From an uncultured Atopobium sp. (GTDB lineage: Bacteria > Actinomycetota > Coriobacteriia > Coriobacteriales > Atopobiaceae), in the NCBI GenBank assembly GCA_938028565.1, contig CALIZS010000004.1, positions 62,001-126,000 of the forward strand: a DNA stretch of 64,000 nucleotides, in the 5' to 3' direction. The first letter of the stretch is position 1; the number at the start of each line of letters is the position of its first letter. The notes under the pieces were generated by a model. That model was not told where the DNA came from. It searched no databases and saw nothing but the letters and a program-made list of their open reading frames with translations. The position numbers and the translations under genes were made by a program. Shown here one piece after another: positions 8,027-16,083 of the stretch.

Positions 8027-9646
8027 CTACAGAGAATCAAGGAAGCGATGCTGTGCTGCTCGTCCTTCTTCGTTCCACTTGAATACGCCGGCGTCTTCAA
8101 GGACGTGCGAGAAGACAATGCCAACTTCGTCGTAGATGTACTTCTTGAGCTGCTCAGATGAGAGGGAAGCGATATCCTTACTAGAACTGTCGCCCTGCTC
8201 AAGCAGCTTGGCGTAGATCTGGCGAGCCCAATCGGCGTGAGAAATGGTGGTGGAGTCCGTAGTCAGCTGTCCGTAGACTGCGTTAGCTTTCTTGCCATTT
8301 GCCAGGCACTGCTCCATAACAGACTGAACTTTGTTGAGCTCTGGCACAAGACGAGGCGGAAGCACGGCAAGGCCCATGACCTCGATGAGGCCGATATTCT
8401 CTTTCTTGATGTGGTGATACTCGGCATGTGGATGGAAGATGCCAAGCGGATGCTTTTCGCTGGTAACATTGCAGCGCAGCGCAAGAAAGACCTCGTAAGT
8501 CTCATCTTCAAGCTTGCGAACAACAGGGGTAACCGTGTTGTGGGGCTCGCCGTCAGTTTCCGCATAAACAGAGACGGATTCGTCGGTATAGCTGCGCCAT
8601 GCGGTGATAATAAACTCTGCAGCTTTGAGTGCTTCTTCTCGACTGGTAGAGGAGAGGCGAAGAACGGAGAGTGGCCACTTGAGAATTGCACCTGCTACCT
8701 CGGGGAACTGCTTGAGCTCAAATTCTTCCGCAACTTCTGCGCGCATCATAGGGAACTCGTAACGTCCGCCCTGGTAGTGATCGTGCGAGAGGATCGATCC
8801 ACCCACAATGGGCAGGTCAGCGTTTGAACCAATGAAGTAGTGGGGGAACCTGTCCACAAAGTCAAAGAGGTTGACCAGCGCCTCGTGATTGATGTGCATA
8901 GGAACGTGATCCGAGTTCATGGCGATGCAGTGCTCGTTGAAATACGCATACGGACTGTACTGGAATCCCCAACGATGCTGGTTGAGCTCAATGGGGATGA
9001 TGCGGAGGTTCTGCCTGGCTGGATGTGCGCCAGCACCAGACGAAGCGCCGCGTCCAGAATAGCCCTCGTTGTCCAGACAGAGCTGGCATGCGGGGTACTT
9101 CTCGCCAGAAGTGTTCTGAGCCGTTTTAGCTGCGGCAATCTCGCGAGGATCTTTTTCTGGCTTGGAGAGGTTGATAGTAATCTCCAGGTCTCCCCAGGTA
9201 GTAGGGGTAGTCCACGTGATATTCCTGGCAATGGCGCTTCTTCTAACATAGCCTGCGTCGCAGCAGAGCGTGTAGAACCAGTTAGTTGCGGCACGAGGCC
9301 CCTTGGCAACGTACAGCTCATTGAAATGGCGCGCTACCTCGGAAGGTTTTGGCAGCAGAAGACCCATAACGCGCATGGCAAAAGAGTCTTCGCCGCTCTG
9401 GGTGTTCTCGGCAAGACCGTGAGCAACAGCTAAGCGAGCAAGCTCGGCAAGGGTCTGGTCAAGATCAAACGACTCCAGGTCAATCTTCTCCCAAGGCTTA
9501 ACGGGAGCGGGCCCCTCGTACGAAAGCATGTCCAACAGCGCGTTATAGCACCAGGTCAAATCCTCAGTTTGAATAAGTCTGTGCTCGCATGCATACGCAA
9601 CAAGCTGCTGAATGCAAAGCGCGCTTTCATTGTCTGCTACAGCCAT
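8027..9646 (-). CDS. galT: UDP-glucose--hexose-1-phosphate uridylyltransferase (class II GalT)
   Basis: This Leloir enzyme exchanges galactose-1-phosphate with UDP-glucose to give UDP-galactose and glucose-1-phosphate. The 539-residue product belongs to the Firmicutes-type (class II) family. Landmarks are SHDHYQGGRYEFP (the HxHxQ-like catalytic site) and SEKHPLGIFHPH with HHIKKENIGLIEVMGLAVLP. ATG at 9646 lies 10 bases after GGGAG and overlaps the galK stop by 10 bases, so galK and galT are translationally coupled. An upstream TTG (9655) is less likely. It is the last gene of galM-galK-galT. Confidence 0.95.
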   Translation of the reverse strand: MAVADNESALCIQQLVAYACEHRLIQTEDLTWCYNALLDMLSYEGPAPVKPWEKIDLESFDLDQTLAELARLAVAHGLAENTQSGEDSFAMRVMGLLLPKPSEVARHFNELYVAKGPRAATNWFYTLCCDAGYVRRSAIARNITWTTPTTWGDLEITINLSKPEKDPREIAAAKTAQNTSGEKYPACQLCLDNEGYSGRGASSGAGAHPARQNLRIIPIELNQHRWGFQYSPYAYFNEHCIAMNSDHVPMHINHEALVNLFDFVDRFPHYFIGSNADLPIVGGSILSHDHYQGGRYEFPMMRAEVAEEFELKQFPEVAGAILKWPLSVLRLSSTSREEALKAAEFIITAWRSYTDESVSVYAETDGEPHNTVTPVVRKLEDETYEVFLALRCNVTSEKHPLGIFHPHAEYHHIKKENIGLIEVMGLAVLPPRLVPELNKVQSVMEQCLANGKKANAVYGQLTTDSTTISHADWARQIYAKLLEQGDSSSKDIASLSSEQLKKYIYDEVGIVFSHVLEDAGVFKWNEEGRAAQHRFLDSL

Positions 9647-10848
9647 TGTGCACAAGCTCCCTGGTCAGAGATGGCGTAGTGGCGGCAGGCGCCTTCGCCA
9701 AACCACTGGTTCATCTGTGCAATGAAGGTTTCAACAAGGGCGAGAGGAACAAAGCACTGGATAGAGCCACCAAAACCGCCACCGTGAATGCGAACGGCAC
9801 CAGAACCTTTCAAGATACTCTCGGCCAAACCGAGGGCAAGCATAGCTGGCTGATACGAGCCAGAAGTAGAAACGTTCTGCAGGTACATGCCGGAGCTTGC
9901 GCCAGAAGCGTTGGTGAGCGCAATAAAGGACTCAATATCGGAGTTCTGGAGGTCTGCCCATCTCTTATCTACCAGGTCATTTTCGTACCAATAGTGAATA
10001 GCGCGGAGAAGGGCGCGGTCTCCAAGCTCTTCTCGCAGCTCATTAACGCGAGCCTGGAAGGCTTCAACCGGAACCTCAGAGAGGCGAGTCTTGCCAAAGG
10101 CTGCTGCAACTTTTTGCATCTCAACAGGGACCGCTGCGTATTCATCTGTGAAGGCAACATGGTCGCAGCCAACATCAACAAGGCAGAGGGCGTAGCCGTA
10201 ATCCTCAAAGTTAAGGTCCAGCTTTTCTGCTTTGGGCTCTGCAGAATCCTCAAAGTTCATGAAGGCAAGGCCGCCAAGGCAAACAGCAAGCTGATCCATA
10301 AGGCCGCAAGGCTTGCCAAAGTAAACGTTTTCTGTGTTCTGGCTCATCTGAGCAAGCTTAACCGCAGAAATCTCGCTGCCGCCTTCCCAGAGTGCTTCCA
10401 TTGCGCGACCTGCTGCAGCCTCAAAAGCAGCAGAGGAAGAAAGTCCACCACCACCAGGTACGTCGCTTACTACTGCCATGTCAAAACCAGTTGGCTCAAA
10501 GCCAAGTTTGACCAGGTTTGCAGCCATGCCGCGAACAATGGCCTTTGTGGTAAGGAACTCATTCTCTGAAGGCTCCAAGTTGGTGTAATCCACCTCAAAG
10601 GGGTCATAACCTACGCTGGCAACACGAATAACGCCCAGGTTATTAGGTGCGCAAATAGCGTCAATAGCAACATCTAGGGCGCCGGCGATAACATGACCAC
10701 CCTCGTGATCAGTGTGATTACCAGCAATCTCGGAGCGACCAGGCGCATGTACTGCAAGATAGCGGTCAGTTTTTCCGAACATTTGCTCAAAGTGCTCTTT
10801 TGCGCGATTGAGCTGAGCTGTGGTTTTCTCGTCAAACGTGTGAGCCAT
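9637..10848 (-). CDS. galK: Galactokinase GalK
   Basis: It phosphorylates galactose to galactose-1-phosphate with ATP. The 403-residue product is of the GHMP kinase family: N-terminal sugar-binding signature GRSEIAGNHTDHEGG (about 38-52), ATP loop PGGGGLSSSAAFEAA (about 133-147), and a C-terminal RIHGGGFGGSIQ glycine motif. The start ATG at 10848 follows GAAAGGAA on the minus strand. It is the middle gene of galMKT, 38 bases after galM. GNHTDH instead of the enterobacterial GEHTDY is common in Gram-positive galactokinases. Confidence 0.96.
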   Translation of the reverse strand: MAHTFDEKTTAQLNRAKEHFEQMFGKTDRYLAVHAPGRSEIAGNHTDHEGGHVIAGALDVAIDAICAPNNLGVIRVASVGYDPFEVDYTNLEPSENEFLTTKAIVRGMAANLVKLGFEPTGFDMAVVSDVPGGGGLSSSAAFEAAAGRAMEALWEGGSEISAVKLAQMSQNTENVYFGKPCGLMDQLAVCLGGLAFMNFEDSAEPKAEKLDLNFEDYGYALCLVDVGCDHVAFTDEYAAVPVEMQKVAAAFGKTRLSEVPVEAFQARVNELREELGDRALLRAIHYWYENDLVDKRWADLQNSDIESFIALTNASGASSGMYLQNVSTSGSYQPAMLALGLAESILKGSGAVRIHGGGFGGSIQCFVPLALVETFIAQMNQWFGEGACRHYAISDQGACAQWL

Positions 10849-10886
10849 GGTGTTCCTTTCCCTTTAGCGCTGTAAAGCCAGGTATC

Positions 10887-11945
10887 TTAAAAGAATCGAT
10901 AAACAATCTGTGAGCTGTATGGCTGCTCAGGCGTGCACGTGGGCTGAGGCCACTCTGCATGGTGAGCGCAATCTGGATAAAACTCGCTCTCAAATGCAAA
11001 ACCAGCCTGAGGCTTATAGATGGCGCCGTCTTTTGCACGTGCCTCATCAAGCCAGTTGCCGGTATAAAGATGGGCGCCAGGAGCGGTAATTTGAATTTCT
11101 AGTGAGCGTCCGCTTTCTGATGTGGCGAGAAGAGCGGGGCGTAGCTGTCCGTTTTCAAAGTTGTTAATGGCAAAGCAGTGATCATAGCCTCGAGCAATTT
11201 TGAGCTGCTCGTTTTCTACACCAAGATCTTTACCAATGGTCTTAGGTGTGCGGAAATCAAAGGGAGTTCCTGCAACAGGATTGATGGTTCCTGCGGAAAC
11301 AGAGTCTTCTCGTAGAGGGAGATACGAATCTGCGTGAATGGTCAGACTATGACCGCAGACATCTCCAGAATCATGACCATTAAGGTTGAAGTACACGTGG
11401 TTAGTCATGTTTACAAATGTTGCAGCATCGGTTGTGCAAGTATACGTAAGATTTACCGTTGACTGCGTGCCTTCTTCAACAAGCTTGTAGGTTGCGGTAA
11501 TGTGGCGGTTTCCTGGCAGTCCATATTCTCCATCTACCAGGTCAATGCTGAAGGTTACCGTATTTTGAGCTTCGTCAATTTCTGCTTGCCAAATGCGCTT
11601 ATGGATGCCAGTAACCAAATCAGTGTGTAGGTTATTTTGATTATCTGGACCGTTGTTTTTTGGAAGATGATAGACAACGCCATTAAGCGGAATCTCTGCT
11701 TTATCTGCGCGGTTAGCGGAAGGTCCAATGGAGGTACCAAAGCAGGCGGGGTTATCTAAATACAGGTCAAATAGGCTATATCCAAGAACTACATCTGCCT
11801 GCGTCCCATAAACATCTGGAACTGAAACGCCCAGAATGGTGGCGCCAAAATTGCTTAATTTAATTGATGAATGGGCGCCGCGAATTGTATACGTAAGCGC
11901 AGCAGGGGAGTTAACAAAGCTATCAAAGGGTCGAACATCAATCAT
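10887..11945 (-). CDS. galM: Aldose 1-epimerase (galactose mutarotase) GalM
   Basis: It interconverts beta- and alpha-galactose so that GalK can use the sugar. The 352-residue product has family landmarks: SNFGATILGVSVPD near the start, GPSANRADKAEIPLNG (about 70), the catalytic-region TNHVYFNLNGHDSGD with His, and GYDHCFAINN with a second His; a Glu near the C-terminus (FAFESEFYPD) fits the catalytic base. ATG 11945 follows GGAGG. It is the first gene of the leftward galMKT operon, with the regulator operator just upstream. Confidence 0.95.
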   Translation of the reverse strand: MIDVRPFDSFVNSPAALTYTIRGAHSSIKLSNFGATILGVSVPDVYGTQADVVLGYSLFDLYLDNPACFGTSIGPSANRADKAEIPLNGVVYHLPKNNGPDNQNNLHTDLVTGIHKRIWQAEIDEAQNTVTFSIDLVDGEYGLPGNRHITATYKLVEEGTQSTVNLTYTCTTDAATFVNMTNHVYFNLNGHDSGDVCGHSLTIHADSYLPLREDSVSAGTINPVAGTPFDFRTPKTIGKDLGVENEQLKIARGYDHCFAINNFENGQLRPALLATSESGRSLEIQITAPGAHLYTGNWLDEARAKDGAIYKPQAGFAFESEFYPDCAHHAEWPQPTCTPEQPYSSQIVYRFF

Positions 11946-11988
11946 CGGATACCTCCGAGATACTACTCATAGTGCATTACACATACTA

Positions 11989-12005
11989 TGTTAACGTACT
12001 CATAA
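11989..12005 (+). promoter_or_regulatory. Galactose regulator operator, copy 2 (galMKT promoter region)
   Basis: TGTTAACGTACTCATAA, 44 bases upstream of the galM start and matching copy 1 at 15 of 17 positions. A nearby half-site TACTCATAG (11964-11972) may extend the contact. A leftward promoter may overlap the operator (TAGTAT on the minus strand beside it), which would suit simple repression. Confidence 0.75.
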
Positions 12006-12095
12006 CGAATTAACAGGAAATTATTAAGTTTTCAGTCAGTGGTATCTTTGCGGGGGCAAACGGTTAGAGCGCAGGTCAAAAGTCCTTCTCGCCGA

Positions 12096-12114
12096 ACGGT
12101 AATTTTTTTACCGT
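12096..12114. promoter_or_regulatory. Palindrome in the galM / regulator intergenic region
   Basis: ACGGTAA, five T, TTACCGT: a perfect 7-bp inverted repeat about 100 bases before the regulator start. It differs from the 17-bp operator. It could be a binding site for another factor or a hairpin. Confidence 0.4.
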
Positions 12115-12173
12115 GAACGTTTAATTTGCTGCTATATATGCAATTTTATCGCGTTATGCCAATCTGCCTGTTA

Positions 12174-12190
12174 GTATGAGTACGTAAACA
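12174..12190 (-). promoter_or_regulatory. Galactose regulator operator, copy 3 (regulator promoter region)
   Basis: Read on the minus strand it is TGTTTACGTACTCATAC. It lies 21 bases before the GTG start of the LacI-family gene, so the regulator probably controls itself as well as galMKT and mglBAC. Confidence 0.72.
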
Positions 12191-12211
12191 AGCAGATAAT
12201 CGGAGGAATTC

Positions 12212-13243
12212 GTGACTCGCTCGCATAGTTCTAGCTCAAATAAACGCTCTGTTTCAATGGCTGATGTTGCGCAAGCCGCCGGTGTTTCTCAGCAGACCGT
12301 TTCTCGTGTCGCTAATGGTGCTCAAAACGTGAGCAAGGCAACGCGAGAAAAAGTTCAGGTCGCAATGGAGTCCATGGGCTTTAGGCCAAGCTTTGCAGGC
12401 AGGTCGTTAAGGTCTGGCTCGTATCAATCGGTGGGACTCTGTCTGTACGACATTCGCGAGTTTGGTAACTTGGCAACCCTCGATGGCATTGTCTCTGCTG
12501 CTCGTGAGCATGAATATGCAATTACGATGATTGAGAAAGGTTCTGACGACGGTCTCTGCCTGCAGGACATTTCTTATCGTATGTCTAATCTTCCTGTTGA
12601 CGGCATGATTATCAGCATGAGCCTTATGGCATCAGACTTTGAATCATTTGTGCCGCAGGCAGGCCTCGGAACAGTCCTTCTTACCATGCATGAGCATCCC
12701 TATTGCACAACGGTTGACTCAGACCAGTACGGTTGCTCTAAGCTAGTTATAGACCACCTCTATGAGCAGGGTCATCGCAATATTCGCTTCGTAGCAGGCC
12801 CTTCATACTCTATTGACTCGCAATTTCGCGAGAAGGGCTGGCGAGATGCCATGTCTGAATATGGGTTAGAAATTGTTGAGCCTTTAGCTGGCGATTGGAC
12901 CGCCAATAGTGGCTATGAAATTGGTAAAAAACTGCGAGAAACTCGTGATTTTACTGCGGTCTATGCAGCAAACGACCAGATGGCACTAGGTATCATTGCG
13001 GCATTTGAAGAAGTGGGACTGAGCGTACCGGAAGACGTGAGCGTTGTTGGCGTTGACGACTCCCTTGAAGACTATTTGCCTAACTTCTCCCTGACTACCG
13101 TACGCTTTAACTTGCTTGAGCGTGGTCGCGTTGCTCTTGAGCATGCCATTCGTGCATCTCAACCAGGATATGAACCTGAAGCAATTAGGATTGCTCCAAA
13201 GCTGATTGTTCGTACTACCACAGCCGCCCCAAAGAAGCAGTAA
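12212..13243 (+). CDS. LacI-family transcriptional regulator, probable galactose-operon repressor
   Basis: This is a 343-residue regulator starting at GTG 12212, seven bases after CGGAGG. The N-terminal helix-turn-helix is VSMADVAQAAGVSQQTVSRV (about 14-33), followed by the hinge region (residues about 45-65). The remainder is a periplasmic-binding-protein-like sensor domain with ANDQMALGIIAAFEEVG and VGVDDS. It is divergent from galMKT, and the operator repeats link it to both galMKT and mglBAC. The effector is presumably galactose or a derivative. GalR is a functional analogy; orthology is not shown. Confidence 0.9.
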   Translation: MTRSHSSSSNKRSVSMADVAQAAGVSQQTVSRVANGAQNVSKATREKVQVAMESMGFRPSFAGRSLRSGSYQSVGLCLYDIREFGNLATLDGIVSAAREHEYAITMIEKGSDDGLCLQDISYRMSNLPVDGMIISMSLMASDFESFVPQAGLGTVLLTMHEHPYCTTVDSDQYGCSKLVIDHLYEQGHRNIRFVAGPSYSIDSQFREKGWRDAMSEYGLEIVEPLAGDWTANSGYEIGKKLRETRDFTAVYAANDQMALGIIAAFEEVGLSVPEDVSVVGVDDSLEDYLPNFSLTTVRFNLLERGRVALEHAIRASQPGYEPEAIRIAPKLIVRTTTAAPKKQ

Positions 13244-13315
13244 CTCATTCAAGAAGTCGGGTTTCTCGCCATAATCAGCTATACTGTTCAGGCGATAGCT
13301 GATTAGAGGAGTTAT

Positions 13316-14419
13316 ATGTCTGAGTCACCAAATAAAGGATTAGGCTGGTCAGTTCAGGTTTCTCTGGATACGCATGAGATTCGTGCGGGAGAGACTGTAA
13401 CTGCTACTCCTAAAATTATTGGTGCAGATCCTGAGGGCTTCCGATTCAACTATGTGTGGAGTCTGTACGATCGCTGGGACGAGGGCTTCTGGGATACCAC
13501 AGAGCATCAGTTTGGCGGCTCAATCACAGACACCTCGTGGACGTTTACGTTTACTGAGCCTGGCCGCTATCATCTTTATATTGATGCATTTGATAGCCTC
13601 AACAACCCTCAGACAGTTACCGCTTGGGTAGTAGTTGCAGGTGATGATGACTTTATGCGCCCTCCGCTTCCAGCTGAGGATGCAGAAACCGTCGTTGCTG
13701 TTAATGGTGTTTCAGAGATCTTTAACATTGCCTCTGAGCAGTTTAACTCGCTGAAAGAGTATTTTATTGCGCTTACACGCGGTGAAGTTACTTTCAAGGA
13801 GTTCAAAGCCCTTGATGACATCTCGTTTGAAGTGAAGCGCGGCGAGGCTTTTGGCTTGGTGGGCACCAACGGTTCCGGTAAGTCTACCATGCTCAAAATC
13901 ATTGCGGGCGTCCTTGAGCCTTCTAAGGGAACTTGCGAGGTCAAGGGTACTATTGCACCGCTTATTGAGCTTGGTGCTGGCTTTGACATGGAGCTTACCG
14001 CTAAAGAGAATATCTACCTTAACGGCGCTCTTCTTGGTTACAAGAAGGAGTTTATTGACTCGCATTTTAATCAGATTGTTGAGTTTGCTGAGCTTGAGGG
14101 CTTTATGGATATGCCACTCAAGAATTACTCGTCCGGTATGGTGGCTCGCATTGCCTTCGCAATTGCTACCGTTACGGAGCCTGACCTGCTCATTGTTGAC
14201 GAGACGCTTTCGGTAGGAGACTTCCTTTTCCAGCAAAAGTGCGAGAACCGCATCAAAGAGCTGGTCGCTTCTAATAACGTTACGGTTCTTCTGGTTTCTC
14301 ACTCCATTGACCTGGTCCAGCGCATTTGTGACCGTGCCATTTGGATTGAGAAGGGAAAGCAGCGCATGCTTGGCCCGGTGGACGAAGTTTGTGAAGCTTA
14401 CGAGCACCTTAAGAGATAA
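13316..14419 (+). CDS. Polysaccharide-export type ABC ATPase with N-terminal beta-rich domain
   Basis: The 367-residue product starts at ATG 13316 after AGAGGAG. Residues about 140-367 form one ATPase of the TagH/Wzt/RfbB group that drives export of polysaccharide or teichoic acid: Walker A GTNGSGKST (about 183), family motif PLIELGAGFDMELTA, signature YSSGM, Walker B LLIVDETLSVGD. Residues 1-120 are a beta-rich segment rich in Trp and Tyr (YVWSLYDRWDEGFW; GRYHLYIDAFDS), reminiscent of PKD/Ig-like or triple-tyrosine folds. Wzt proteins carry such a sugar-sensing domain at the C-terminus, so an N-terminal one is unusual. No membrane partner lies nearby. Confidence 0.85.
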   Translation: MSESPNKGLGWSVQVSLDTHEIRAGETVTATPKIIGADPEGFRFNYVWSLYDRWDEGFWDTTEHQFGGSITDTSWTFTFTEPGRYHLYIDAFDSLNNPQTVTAWVVVAGDDDFMRPPLPAEDAETVVAVNGVSEIFNIASEQFNSLKEYFIALTRGEVTFKEFKALDDISFEVKRGEAFGLVGTNGSGKSTMLKIIAGVLEPSKGTCEVKGTIAPLIELGAGFDMELTAKENIYLNGALLGYKKEFIDSHFNQIVEFAELEGFMDMPLKNYSSGMVARIAFAIATVTEPDLLIVDETLSVGDFLFQQKCENRIKELVASNNVTVLLVSHSIDLVQRICDRAIWIEKGKQRMLGPVDEVCEAYEHLKR

Positions 14420-14479
14420 TTAAAATTCCTAACCAAAAGTTAGGCTCTGTACGAGTACAATATGTGTGTCTTTAAATGT

Positions 14480-14560
14480 GGTACGAGATACCCGTAAGGC
14501 TCATAGTTATAGTTTTGCCTTTTGGATACCTTGTGCCTGGTCAGGTGAGGTATCTTTTTT
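14480..14560 (+). promoter_or_regulatory. Attenuator-like leader of the pyr operon
   Basis: GATACC occurs twice (14487-14492 and 14525-14530) and both can pair with GGTATC (14549-14554). Pairing with the second copy gives a terminator hairpin (GATACCT / AGGTATC with inner CCTG/CAGG) followed by six T (14555-14560). An upstream AAGGC / GCCTT stem (14496-14500 / 14517-14521) could compete with it. Because pyrR follows directly, PyrR binding to this leader when UMP is high is the likely control; the binding loop itself was not recognised. Confidence 0.75.
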
Positions 14561-14572
14561 ATTGGAGGCGCT

Positions 14573-15148
14573 ATGACTCAAGAAGGTTCGCACTCTCTCA
14601 TTGTGGACGAGCAGTCTCTTGACCGCATTCTTACGCGTATTGCTCACGAAATTGTCGAGAATAACGATTCAATTGAAAACGTTGCTCTGGTAGGTATTAT
14701 TCGTCGCGGAGAAGTTTTGGCTTCTCGCCTTGCAGAAAAGATTCTGAGCTTTACCGGATTTAAGCCAAAAGTTGGCTCACTAGATATTAGCTTTTATCGC
14801 GATGATTTTAGAAGAAATACTGCGCCGGTGCTTCATGCAACTAATATCGATTTTGATATTACAGGCACAAGCGTTGTGCTGGTAGATGATGTACTTCAGA
14901 CCGGAAGAACCATCAGAGCAGCACTCGATGCCCTCATTGACTATGGCCGTCCTGAGCGCGTTCAGCTAGCAGTTGTTGTTGACCGCGGTCATCGCGAGCT
15001 TCCTATTAGACCTGACTATGTGGGAAAGAATGTTCCTTCATCAAAGAGCCAGGTAGTCAGCTTAAATATTAAAGAAATTGATGGTCAGGACTGCGTCTTG
15101 CTGTACGAAGCTGACTATTCTGACCCCTTTATTGAGGGAGGAAACTAA
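14573..15148 (+). CDS. pyrR: PyrR, pyrimidine operon attenuation regulator / uracil phosphoribosyltransferase
   Basis: PyrR binds pyr mRNA leaders in the presence of UMP and favours termination; many also make UMP from uracil and PRPP. The 191-residue product has the type I phosphoribosyltransferase PRPP loop VVLVDDVLQTGRTIRAALDA (about 103-122) and the family segments GIIRRGEVLASRLAEK and PIRPDYVGKNVPSS. ATG 14573 follows GGAGG. It is the first gene of pyrRBCKDF; its stop overlaps the pyrB start (TAATG). Confidence 0.96.
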   Translation: MTQEGSHSLIVDEQSLDRILTRIAHEIVENNDSIENVALVGIIRRGEVLASRLAEKILSFTGFKPKVGSLDISFYRDDFRRNTAPVLHATNIDFDITGTSVVLVDDVLQTGRTIRAALDALIDYGRPERVQLAVVVDRGHRELPIRPDYVGKNVPSSKSQVVSLNIKEIDGQDCVLLYEADYSDPFIEGGN

Positions 15149-16083
15149 TGCTTTCAGTTAAACATTTGATTGATACAAACAGCCTGACGCGTGACGATAT
15201 TCAGCAAATTCTTGATACTGCTCAGTCGTTTGAGGCTGTAAACAACAGAGACATCAAAAAGGTACCAGCTCTTCGTGGGCGCACCATTGTTAACCTGTTC
15301 TTAGAGCCTTCTACCAGGACTCGCTCCTCATTTGAGCTTGCCGAGAAACGCCTCTCTGCCGACGCTTTAAACATGGGAGGATCTACCTCATCTGTGGTTA
15401 AGGGTGAGTCTTTGGCAGATACCATCCAGACTATCGACGCTATGAATGTTGATATGTTTATCTGCCGTGCAAAACTTGCAGGTACACCGCAGAAGATTAC
15501 TGAGCACACTGATGCAGTAGTCATCAACGCTGGTGACGGCAAACATCAGCACCCAACGCAGGCAATGCTTGATCTTTATACCATCCGTAAGAACTTTGGG
15601 CATCTTGATGGCCTTAAAGTTGCCATTGTTGGTGACCTTTCTCACAGCCGCGTTGTTGGCTCTTTGGTGCCAGCACTCAAGACTATGGGTGCAGAGGTTG
15701 TTCTGGTAGGCCCTCCAACATTCCACGTAGACGATCCAAGCTGGTTTGGCTGCTATCAGACCTCACACTTTGATGAAGTCATTGGCAATGTAGACGTCGT
15801 GTACATGCTTCGCGTGCAGCTGGAGCGTATGGAAGGAGCGCCTATTCCTTCTCGCCGTGAGTACAACAGGCTTTGGGGCCTTGACGAGCGCCGCAGTAAG
15901 CTGATGAAGCCCGAGGCAATCATCTGCCACCCAGGTCCTATGAACCGTGGTATGGAAATTAACAGCGAGGTGGCCGATTGTGCCCGCTCTCGCATTCTTG
16001 ATCAGGTCAATGCGGGTGTTTTGACGCGTATGGCCGCAATGTATTTGCTTCTGGGAGGAGACTCTGATGGCATTTCTGCTTAA
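15148..16083 (+). CDS. pyrB: Aspartate carbamoyltransferase catalytic subunit PyrB
   Basis: It condenses carbamoyl phosphate with aspartate, the committed step of pyrimidine synthesis. The 311-residue product has the carbamoyl-phosphate motif FLEPSTRTRSSFELAEKRLS (about 50-69), DGKHQHPTQAMLDLYTI, VAIVGDLSHSRV, and a late HPGPMNRGMEI. No regulatory chain pyrI follows, so a Bacillus-type catalytic trimer is expected. The gene overlaps pyrR by one base and pyrC by 17 bases. Confidence 0.97.
   Translation: MLSVKHLIDTNSLTRDDIQQILDTAQSFEAVNNRDIKKVPALRGRTIVNLFLEPSTRTRSSFELAEKRLSADALNMGGSTSSVVKGESLADTIQTIDAMNVDMFICRAKLAGTPQKITEHTDAVVINAGDGKHQHPTQAMLDLYTIRKNFGHLDGLKVAIVGDLSHSRVVGSLVPALKTMGAEVVLVGPPTFHVDDPSWFGCYQTSHFDEVIGNVDVVYMLRVQLERMEGAPIPSRREYNRLWGLDERRSKLMKPEAIICHPGPMNRGMEINSEVADCARSRILDQVNAGVLTRMAAMYLLLGGDSDGISA

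Noticed and set aside
9589..10569. Long open frame on the plus strand opposite galK
   Set aside because: It mirrors the codon pattern of galK, a clear GHMP kinase, and has no recognisable domain or ribosome binding site.
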